The notes under the pieces are model-generated. The model ran no database searches. It was given only the letters and a program-made list of their open reading frames with translations, and had not been told where the DNA came from. A stretch of 64,000 nt of DNA, from positions 62,001-126,000 of the forward strand of contig JBAIAA010000120.1 of NCBI GenBank assembly GCA_037893245.1. The letters run 5' to 3'. Shown here one piece after another: positions 27,101 to 37,600 of this stretch. This DNA comes from Crossaster papposus (lineage: Eukaryota; Echinodermata; Asteroidea; Velatida; Solasteridae). Position numbers and translations under genes: made by a program. Position 1 is the first letter of the stretch. Every line of letters starts with the position of its first letter.

Positions 27101-29775
27101 TAATTTTGGGCCAAAAATTAAAAAAAATACAAGGGGTTAACCCACTTTTTTTATCTAAATTTGGCCAAAAATGGATTTGTCTCCAAACGTCTTAAATATC
27201 ATCTCTGATGCATGAGGAACGTCATTCTATCAAAACAAAGCTAAAATTGCAAATATTTTGTGAAATATGACCTATTTTTGACTACAAAAAATACTTATTT
27301 TTATTTGATTTTTTCTCAAATTTTCGACCAAATGTTTTATTTAACGTGAATTTCATCCAAATTCCAGTTGAAATGGCATCTCCTGTCCTGTAGGCTTCTT
27401 GTGAAGGAGTTTTAAAAAATATAATTTTTGGCCAAAAATTGAAAAAAAATACAAGGGGTTAGGTTAACCCACTTTTTTATCTAAATTTGGCCAAAAATGG
27501 AGTTTTCTCCAAACGTCTTAAATATCATCTCTGATGCATGAGGAACGTCATTCTATCAAAACAAAGCTAAAATTGCAAATATTTTGTGAAATATGACCTA
27601 TTTTTGACCAATAAAAAAGTATTTTTATTAGATTTTTGCAAATATTTGGTGAAATATGACCTATTTTTGACCAAAAAATACTTATTTTTATTTGATTTTT
27701 TCTCACATTTTCGACCAAATGTTTTATTTAACGTGAATTTCATCCAAATTCCAGTTGGAATGGCATCTCCTGTCCTGTAGGCTTCTTGTGAAGGAGTTTT
27801 AAAAAATATAATGTTTGTCCAAAAATTGAAAAAAAATACAAGGTTAACCCACTTTTTTATCTAAATTTGGCCAAAAATGGAATTGTCTTCAAACGTCTTA
27901 AATATCATCTCTGATGCATGAGGAACATCATTCCATAAAAACAAAGCTTAAATTGCAAATATTTTGTGAAATATGACCTATTTTTTACCAAAAAATACTT
28001 ATTTGTATTAGATTTTTTCTCAAATTTTCGACCAAATGTTTTATTTAATGTCAATTTCGTCCAAATTCCAGTTGGAATGGCATCTCCTGTCCTGTAGGCT
28101 TCTTGTGAAGGAGATTTAAAAAATATAATTTTGGGCCAAAAATTGAAAAAAATACACTTTTTTATCTAAATTTTGCCAAAAATAGATTTTTATCCAAACG
28201 TCTTAAATATCATCTCTGATGCATGAGGAACATCAATCCATAAAAACAAAGCTTAAATTGCAAATATTTTGTGAAATATGACCTATTTTTGACCAATAAA
28301 AAAGTATTTTTATTAGATTTTTGCAAATATTTGGTGAAATATGACCTATTTTTGACCAAAAAATACTTATTTTTATTTGATTTTTTCTCACATTTTCGAC
28401 CAAATGTTTTATTTAACGTGAATTTCATCCAAATTCCAGTTGGAATGGCATCTCCTGTCCTGTAGGCTTCTTGTGAAGGAGTTTTAAAAAATATGATTTT
28501 GGGCCAAAAATTGAAAAAAACCCACTTTTTTATCTAAATTTGGCCAAAAATGGATTTGTCTTCAAACGTCTTAAATATCATCTCTGATGCATGAGGAACA
28601 TCATTCCACCAAAACAAAGCTAAAATTGCAAATATTTTGTGAAATATGACCTATTTTTGACCAAAACAAACTTATTTTTATATTATTTTTTCTCAAATTT
28701 TCGACCAAATGTTTTATTTAACGTCAATTTCGTCCAAATTCCAGTTGGAATGGCATCTCCTGTCCTTTAGTCTTTTTGTGAAGGAGTTTTGAAAAATATA
28801 ATTTTTGGACAAAAATTGAAAAAAATACAAGGGGTTAACCCACTTTTTTATCTAAATTTGGCCAAAAATTGAGTTGTCTCCAAACGTCTTAAATATCATC
28901 TCTGATGCATGAGGAACATCATTCCACCAAAACAAAGCTAAAATTGCAAATATTTTGTGAAATATGACCTATTTTTGACCAAAACAAACTTATTTTTATA
29001 TGATTTTTTCTCAAATTTTCGACCAAATGTTTTATTTAACGTCAATTTCGTCCAAATTCCAGTTGGAATGGCATCTCCTGTCCTGTAGGCTTCTTGTGAA
29101 GGAGTTTTAAAAAATATAATTTTGGGCCAAAAATTGAAAAAAAATACAAGGGGTTAACCCACTTTTTTATCTAAATTTGGCCAAAAATGGAGTTTTCTCC
29201 AAACGTCTTAAATATCATCTCTGATGCATGAGGAACATCATTCCACCAAAACAAAGCTAAAATTGCGAATATTTTGTGAAATATGACCTATTTTTGACCA
29301 AAACAAACTTATTTTTATATGATTTTTTCTCAAATTTTCGACAAAATGTTTTATTTAACGAAAATTTCGTCCAAATTCCAGTTGGAATGGCATCTCCTGT
29401 CCTGTAGGCTTCTTGTGAAGGAGTTTTAAAAAATATAATTTTGGGCCAAAAATTGAAAAAAAATACAAGGGGTTAACCCACTTTTTTATCTAAATTTGGC
29501 CAAAAATTGAGTTTTCTCCAAACGTCTTAAATATCATCTCTGATGCATGAGGAACATCATTCCACCAAAACAAAGCTAAAATTGCAAATATTTTGTGAAA
29601 TATGACCTATTTTTGACCAAAAAATACTTATTTTTATTTGATTTTTTCTCAAATTTTCGACCAAATGTTTCATTTAACGTGAATTTCGTTCGAATTCCAG
29701 TTTGAATGGCTTCTACTGTCCTGTAGGCTTCTTGTGAAGGTTTTTATGATTTTATGATTGTTTTGTGAGGGGTTA
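12180..29775. repeat. Satellite array, about 320-bp monomers, about 54 units
   Basis: Head-to-tail AT-rich units. Each carries 'atcatctctgatgcatgagg', 'ccaaattccagttggaatgg', 'gtaggcttcttgtgaaggag' and 'aaggggttaacccac'. Successive copies of the first phrase at about 13091, 13411, 13731 and 14051 give the period. Edge units (12180-12480 and the last) are most diverged. Higher-order structure is visible: a 'gactacaaaaaatac' variant recurs at about 24722, 25672, 26317 and 27279, spaced by two or three monomers. A 685-bp step repeats an internally deleted unit at 27586 and 28271. Short open frames inside are translations of the repeat, not genes. A MITE interrupts it at 17342-17767. Confidence 0.95.
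17342..17767. mobile_element. MITE-D copy 1, inserted in the satellite
   Basis: Ends 'tgtgacctgttccaacgaaa' and 'tttcgttggaacaggtcaca' are inverted. The satellite phrase 'gactaaatgttttattt' is split with AA on both sides, i.e. a 2-bp duplication. A second copy at 48778-49191 is very similar. There is no open frame, so it is non-autonomous. Confidence 0.88.
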
Positions 29776-30294
29776 ACTTTGCATTTTTTTACAAAATAGT
29801 CAAATGAATTGAAAAAATTGGCAAATTAAAATTGGCCAAAACTGTTCTCCCAACAACGTAGAAATTCCTTTGGAACATGAAATTTAATTATTACGGAGGG
29901 AGAAAATGGCATCATTGACTGCTTTTTGTCTTAACTTTTTCAAACAATTTCTCTTCTAAATGTCACAGACGCAGCAAGAAAATCGAGCCATTTAGCAACA
30001 ATTCTATGTTTTATTTCGGTTGTGAAGAGAAATAGAGTGGGTAAAATAAAAATTAACACAATTAAACAACTTGTTTACTTTAACATTAAACTTCGACATA
30101 AATGCATGCGTTAACCTAAATCTCCCTGAATCCATCAAAATCCATATTTTTTTGTATTGGATTTTGGTGGATTCAGATGCCTCTATATTAAAAACTGGTG
30201 GATTTTGATGGATTGAGGATTGTTAACCTAGCGGTACTGGATGCATGGCTTTGATGGATTCAGAATACCTTCATTATTGAGCAGTCCCCAATTG
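29776..30294. other. Transition out of the satellite, nothing recognised
   Basis: Unique-looking AT-rich sequence with an inverted pair 'aatccatcaaaatccat' / 'ggattttggtggatt' near 30130-30180. No coding signal. Confidence 0.35.
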
Positions 30295-30588
30295 CAGGGA
30301 TGTAGTCGAGTCCATCATAAGTCCCTGCAAGTCTCTGCAAGTCCCTGCAAGTCCCTGCAAGTTCCTGCAAGTCCCTGCAAGTCCCTGCAAGTCCCTGTAA
30401 GTCCCTGCAAGTCCATCACAAGTCCTTCAGTTCCAATTCAAATCACAAGCTATTCAAATCAGCTTTGACAAAGGCATTCCTTTGTCATTGTTCATCCAGT
30501 TACTTGTGACTGCCTTTATGAAGGGACTTGTGACTGGCTTCACGAAAGGACTTGTAAAAGGACTTGCAGGGACTCGACTACAACCCTG
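30295..30588. mobile_element. hAT-type MITE with decamer tandem repeat
   Basis: Inverted ends 'cagggatgtagtcgagtcc' and 'ggactcgactacaaccctg'. Flanks 'cccaattg' and 'ccaaattg' are an 8-bp target duplication with one change. CAGGG ends plus 8 bp are typical of hAT elements. The left half holds about ten 10-bp units 'aagtccctgc'. A second intact copy is at 43067-43300. Confidence 0.85.
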
Positions 30589-30609
30589 CCAAATTGGTGG
30601 ATATTGTGT

Positions 30610-30955
30610 CTAGATAATGATGGAATCAATGTTGGATTTTCTGTTTGTAATTAATCAAATCAAAATCTTCCGACAAATCCAAAAGATGAACCAAACCAAA
30701 CGAATACAAAAGAAAGGCATAGTTTGTGGCCATTATTCAATACTTGTGAAAGTTTTTTCACTTATAAAAGGCCGAAAAATTTTTGTACGGTTTCGTTGCA
30801 AATCTTATAATCGACAGCTTATTCCTTCATGATTTCAAAATATATTCACATTAATATGGATAACACAATGCATTACATTTCTACCCAAGACTAATTTTTA
30901 CTTATCACGAGTCATGTACAACAGAGCTGAGACAAATTCAGCCTGGAAAACCAAT
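30610..30955 (-). repeat. Right arm of inverted repeat flanking the satellite array
   Basis: Reverse-complement match to 11776-12110, for example 'acacaatgcattacatttct' and 'gaaccaaaccaaacgaata'. It ends at 'gacaaattcagcctgg'. It places the satellite array inside an inverted duplication. Confidence 0.85.
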
Positions 30956-30987
30956 AATTTTGTTATTTTAGTTTAATCATTTTTTTT

Positions 30988-31226
30988 TTAACCAGTTTGC
31001 GCCGGGATTATTTTAACATCACCGAGCCGAGGTGCGGGATTTTTTTTAACGAAACTCGATCCGAGGCGTGTTCAGGCAGATGGTCCCGGAAAGCACACCC
31101 ACGCATTGCTGGCCTTGCTCGCTGCTGACAGACGTTTTCGGCCTTGCTTGTGGCGTGTTTATGCGTCATCCGTTTTGAATCTGGGGAAAACTTTGCGTTT
31201 ATATACGTCCTCCGGCGCAAACTGAT
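30988..31226. mobile_element. MITE-C copy 1 (TTAA ends)
   Basis: Begins TTAA then 'ccagtttgcgccggg' and ends 'ccggcgcaaactg' with a decayed TTAA. Inside it are 'gcacacccacgcattgctgg' and 'cgtttatatacgtcctcc', shared with copies at 35801, 43339 and 50438. It lies beyond the RAE1 3' end. Confidence 0.75.
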
Positions 31227-31489
31227 GCCATAGAAATTCAAATATCGGCCTTTTTGGGGAACAGAACTGTTTGGGTCTGTGGAGAATATATGATGGAGAT
31301 GACATACATTAAACATGTTCAGTGAAAAACCTAGGAGAGAAACATACAATGAAATCTTTCTAAGACTCCATCCAAAAAACGAAAACAAAATCCTCTTGAA
31401 ATTCCTCAAACGGGACCCGTGTGAACATTGTAAAAGCGTTTTACGACTGTGGAGACGATGTCAGGAATGTTCAAAGACAGCAGTGGTTT

Positions 31490-31576
31490 ACGGGGATGGC
31501 TGGTATCCAGGGCGATGGCTGGTATCCAGGGCGATGGCTGGTATCCAGGGCGATGGCTGGTATCCAGGGCGACGAA
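31490..31576. repeat. 19-bp tandem repeat, about 4 units
   Basis: The unit 'gcgatggctggtatccagg' is repeated about four times downstream of the RAE1 stop, in or near its 3' UTR. The duplicated copy near 10450 has a single diverged unit, so the expansion followed the duplication. Confidence 0.8.
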
Positions 31577-31673
31577 TCATCTTTGCAGTCACGGTTACCA
31601 AAGGGCTGTGATGATGTTAGGCTCTGTTTTTTACAGTTTTTTTTTTTTGTGGGGTGGTTTTTCCGTATAAGTT

Positions 31674-34600
31674 TTATCTCTTCCTGTTTCGGGGCCGAAG
31701 TTCCTCCATCGCATTTCCTCTTAGGAAGATGTAATTCTTCTTCTGCGGATTGTAGAATTCGTGACCCTGATAAAAGAGAAAACAAATTAAAAGAATAAAA
31801 CACCAACAATTTAATGACTTATTTTTTCCTGGGTGCAAACTATAATACTTGCGAACCAATTGTCAGTAAAAATTTAACCCAGCTTTATGACAGCGACTAT
31901 TTACTTAGCTTTGTTCTAAACAAATTGCTATACTTGAATACTGGCAGTCAATAGTTACATACTGGCAGTAAATACTTGAATACTGGCAGTCAATACTTGA
32001 ATACTGGCAGTCAATACTTGAATACTGGCAGTCAATACTTGAATACTGGCAGTCAATACTTGAATACTGGCAGTCAATACTTGAATACTGGCAGTCAATA
32101 CTTGAATACTGGCAGTCAATACTTGAATACTGGCAGTCAATACTTGAATACTGGCAGTCAATACTTGAATACTGGCAGTCAATACTTGAATACTGGCAGT
32201 CAATAGTTGAATACTGGCAGTCAATAGTTGAATACTGGCAGTCAATAGTTGAATACTGGCAGTCAATAGTTGAATACTGGCAGTCAATAGTTGAATACTG
32301 GCAGTCAATAGTTGAATACTGGCAGTCAATAGTTGAATACTGGCAGTCAATAGTTGAATACTGGCAGTCAATACTTGAATACTGGCAGTCAATAGTTGAA
32401 TACTGGCAGCCAATAGTTGAATACTGGCAGTCAATACTTGAATACAGGCAGTCAATACTTGAATACTGGCAGTCAATACTTGAATACTGGCAGTCAATAC
32501 TTGAATACTGGCAGTCAATACTTGAATACTGGCAGTCAATAGTTGAATACTGGCAGTCAATAGTTGAATACTGGCAGTCAATAGTTGAATACTGGCAGTC
32601 AATACTTGAATACTGGCAGTCAATAGTTGAATACTGGCAGTCAATACTTGAATACTGGCAGTCAATAGTTGAATACTGGCAGTCAATAGTTGAATACTGG
32701 CAGTCAATAGTTGAATACTGGCAGTTAATAGTTGAATACTGGCAGTCAATAGTTGAATACTGGCAGTCAATAGTTGAATACTGGCAGTCAATAGTTGAAT
32801 ACTGGCAGTCAATAGTTGAATACTGGCAGTCAATACTTGAATACTGGCAGTCAATACTTGAATACTGGCAGTCAATACTTGAATACTGGCAGTCAATACT
32901 TGAATACTGGCAGTCAATAGTTGAATACTGACAATCAATAGTTGAATACTGGCAGTCAATAGTTGAATACTGGCAGTCAATAGTTGAATACTGGCAGTCA
33001 ATAGTTGAATACTGGCAGTCAATAGTTGAATACTGGCAGTCAATAGTTGTATACATGTACTGGCAGTCAATAGTTGTATTATGGCAGTCAATAGTTGTAT
33101 TATGGCAGTCAATAGTTGGATCCTGGCAGTCAACAGTTGGATCCTGGCAGTCAATACTTGAATACTGGCAGTCAATAGTTGAATACTGGCAGTCAATACT
33201 TGAATACTGGCAGTCAATAGTTGAATACTGGCAGTCAATACTTGAATACTGGCAGTCAATAGTTGAATACTGGCAGTCAATAGTTGAATACTGGCAGTCA
33301 ATAGTTGAATACTGGCAGTCAATAGTTGAATACTGGCAGTCAATAGTTGAATACTGGCAGTCAATAGTTGAATACTGGCAGTCAATAGTTGAATACTGGC
33401 AGTCAATAGTTGAATACTGGCAGTTAATAGTTGAATACTGGCAGTCAATAGTTGAATACTGGCAGTCAATAGTTGAATACTGGCAGTCAATAGTTGTATA
33501 CATGTACTGGCAGTCAATAGTTGTATTATGGCAGTCAATAGTTGGATCCTGGCAGTCAACAGTTGGATCCTGGCAGTCAATACTTGAATACTGGCAGTCA
33601 ATAGTTGAATACTGGCAGTCAATACTTGAATACTGGCAGTCAATAGTTGAATACTGGCAGTCAATAGTTGAATACTGGCAGTTAATAGTTGAATACTGGC
33701 AGTCAATAGTTGAATACTGGCAGTCAATAGTTGAATACTGGCAGTCAATAGTTGAATACTGGCAGTCAATAGTTGAATACTGGCAGTCAATACTTGAATA
33801 CTGGCAGTCAATACTTGAATACTGGCAGTCAATACTTGAATACTGGCAGTCAATACTTGAATACTGGCAGTCAATAGTTGAATACTGACAGTCAATAGTT
33901 GAATACTGGCAGTCAATAGTTGAATACTGGCAGTCAATAGTTGAATACTGGCAGTCAATAGTTGAATACTGGCAGTCAATAGTTGAATACTGGCAGTCAA
34001 TAGTTGTATACATGTACTGGCAGTCAATAGTTGGATTATGGCAGTCAATAGTTGGATTATGGCAGTCAATAGTTGGATCCTGGCAGTCAACAGTTGGATC
34101 CTGGCAGTCAACAGTTGGATACTGATGTTCAACAGTTGAATACTGGCAGTCAACAGTTGGATACTGGCAGTCAACAGTTGGATACTGGCAGTCAACAGTT
34201 GGATACTGGCAGTCAACAGTTAGATACTGGCAGTCAACAGTTAGATACTGGCAGTCAATAGTTAGATACTGAGAGTCAATAGTTGGATACTGACGGTCAA
34301 TAGTTGGATACTGACGGTCAATAGTTGGATACTGACGGTCAATAGTTGGATACTGACGGTCAATAGTTGGATACTGACGGTCAATAGTTGGATACTGACA
34401 GTCAATAGTTGGATACTGACAGTCAATAGTTGGATACTGACAGTCAATAGTTGGATACTGACAGTCAATAGTTGGATACTGACAGTCAATAGTTGGATAC
34501 TGACAGTCAATAGTTGGATACTGACAGTCAATAGTTGGATACTGACAGTCAATAGTTGGATACTGACAGTCAATAGTTGGATACTGACAGTCAATAGTTG

Positions 34601-37600
34601 GATACTGACAGTCAATAGTTGGATACTGACAGTCAATAGTTGGATACTGACAGTCAATAGTTAGATACTGACGGTCAATAGTTAGATACTGACGGTCAAT
34701 AGTTGGATACTGACAGTCAATAGCTGGATACTGAAAGTCTATAGCTGGATACTGACAGTCAATAGCTGGATACTGACAGTCAATAGCTGGATACTGACAG
34801 TCAATAGCTGGATACTGACAGTCAATAGCTGGATACTGACAGTCAATAGTTGGATACTGACAGTCAATAGTTGGATACTGACCTTTGACCAATCATAGCT
34901 GACTGCATAGGCAAATATATTGCCCTTGGCGTCGAAGGCGCAGGCCGAGATTGGGTTCTCCATCTCATCCGACGTCTTGAGTTTGGTCCGAGCGTCTTTG
35001 TCCCAGAAGCTGAACTTGCCGTTGGAGCCAGCCGTGGCCAGGGTTCCGTGATCCGGGTGGAAGGCTATACAGTTGACCTGGGGGAAAACAAAATTACAAA
35101 CACTGGTTGAACAAATTTCCTGAACAGCACCCTCTATTGGTTGAAGTGTGCATGAAGGCTGCCCTCTATTGGTTGAGAAGTTCATAAAACAGCCCCCTCA
35201 ATAGGTTGAGAGAAGTTGATGTCGGTTGACTAATATTTCCACAGTCCAACTTACGGCAAATATATCTTGGTAGGAGTAAGTGGACGCGCCGTTGGAGCGA
35301 TGACACTTGAACGTAAAGTTGTCTTTTCTGAAAAACAAATAGCACAATGAAAAAACATTACTTTGATAGTAAATTATGAGGAATATAGGGGCAGAAAAAT
35401 AGAGGTTAGATGACATTTCTGTTTTCTTTAGTGCTACCGATGTGATCAACCTTGGCAATTGTGAAAACTTTTCTATTATTTTAAGTCTCCCTTTTTTGCT
35501 GTAGTTTTAGTAAAGCTGCTGTTTTGTGAAACTTACAGGTTATTACTTTTCTCTGTTGGTTCTTCAGTCAGAAATAAACAGATTAAAAGTGTTTTTTTTC
35601 AAAGACTAGCGCAATTACCAATTTTCGTTAATTAAGGGTTGTGTGGCTTCTGACTAGCGCCCCTAAACAAAGAAATTGACCAATTTGGGAAATTGCCACC
35701 ATAGGGGTGGATAGCTCAGTTGGTAAGAAAAATGGAACGGCAATCCGAAAGGTCGCTGGTTCAAACCCCACTCCAGTCAATTTCTTTGTAAAATTTTGTT
35801 TTAACCAGTTCGCGCCGGGATTATTTTAACATCACCGAGCCGACGCGCGGGATAATTTGTAACGAACCTCGATCCGAGGCGGGTTCAGGCCGATAATACC
35901 GGGAAGCACACCCACGCATTTTCGGCCTTGCTCGCTGCTGACAGACATTTCCGGCCTTGGTCGTGGCGTGTTTATGCGTCATACGTTTTGTATCTGGGGA
36001 AAACCTTGCGTTTATATACGTCATCCGGCGCGAACTGGTTAAATAATTAAAAAAACAAACATTAATTTACAGTGTTATATTACTAGCTTCCTACTTACGG
36101 AGTTGCAGGAGGTTCAAACTGTATGGCACATCTGCCTTCTATGCTGCCCAGCGCGTAGCCCGCCGGACCGGTCTTCTTAGAATCTTGGAATATAGCCACG
36201 CATCGATGCTATGGTCGGGAGCACATGAAGATACGGTTAATTTGGGTAATGATCAAGTGCAAGAGTTTGTCATTTCAGTTCTTGTATAAGTCACAGCTTG
36301 TCACCAGAAGTCACCGCAAGTCAGTAAGTTATTTCAAGTCATCACAATTTATTGTAAGGCATATGTCATGGCAAGCCATAAGATGGCGTTGCAGGTCGTC
36401 GCAGGTCGTCGCAGGTCGTCGCAGGTCGTCGCAGGTCGTCACAGGTCGTCACAGGTCGTCACAGGTCGTTGCAGCTCATGGCAGGTGGTGGCAGGTGGTG
36501 GCAGGTCGTCGCAGGTCGTCGCAGGTGGTGGCAGGTCGTCGCAGGTCGTCGCAGGTCATCGCAGGTTGTCGCAAGTCATCGCAGGTGGTCGCAAGGGGTC
36601 GCAGGTAGTCGCAAGTCGTCGTAGGTCGTGGCAAGTTGTGGCAATACATAGCAAGTCAACAAAAATTTCCCCAAGTCATCCAATCGCTAGTCAAGTCTCA
36701 ATTCATCACAAAGAACCAAGACAAGAGTCCTTCCTCTGTCATTGGTTCGTTTGATCCCCTTCAACCTTGTGATCCAACTAACGAATCACCTGGGATTACC
36801 TACCTGAAATTTTAGCGGTGACTCCTGATTCACCTTGACCTCCTGCGGACCGCTTTCCAGTCGGTACAAGTTGATCTTCTTCCCGGCAAGGCCGACCACA
36901 GCCGATGGATACACCTGCAAACAAGAGCAAGAAGCCATTAACCCTAACCCCTGAACCCTAACCCTGAACACTAACCCCCTAGGCTCTCGCACTAGTTGAG
37001 AACAATTCCCGGCCTCTCAATTTAATGTTCATACTGGGACATGCACTATGACTTGTTTTGGTAGAATCTAGTTTTTTTGTGGTCTAAATTTGTTTTCTTC
37101 TTAATTTGTATAGCATTTATGTCAATTTCTGAATCATGAAGGTGTCATTCCTATCAAGTTTCAGAAAAAAACATAAGGGGGTTTTTGAAACTTTTCCTTC
37201 GTCTTTGGCAAATCAAAATGGAAGCCAACGGACGTATTCTAACGGTTGGATTCATATCAATCGATCGAATGCTTCTGAAGCACAACAGGCATCAGAATGT
37301 GGCTGGAATTCTCGCAGATGGGAACTTGAAATCACCTTAACCCTAACCCTGCCAGATCCAGCACAGTGCATCTGTGGTGACTGCTTGACCTTGCTGCACT
37401 CTGCACACAAGTCAATGTGACAAAGTATGCAATCTGTTGCGTCTGGCAGGGTTTCTAGCCAAAATACCCTGGAGGGTTAGGGTTAAACCTCAGACAAAGA
37501 CAAAGCCAGGAATTCAAAAAGGCCCTTGCAATCAAAGAATTCAAATCTTTTTAGCATCAGGTATTTATTATTTTTTTTAAATCGAAACAGCTACCAGACA

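Noticed and set aside
12180-29775. CRISPR-like array or clustered small genes
   Set aside because: Units of about 320 bp are directly adjacent with no variable spacers. The 60-90 codon frames recur in every unit and are repeat translations.
31905-34892. 995-codon minus-strand open frame and several other long frames on both strands
   Set aside because: They are translations of the 21-bp minisatellite in RAE1 intron 9. Because the unit is a multiple of three, frames stay open without selection, and the true splice donor lies upstream.
36225-36754. Serine/arginine-rich protein frames
   Set aside because: These are translations of the 10-bp tandem repeat inside RAE1 intron 6.
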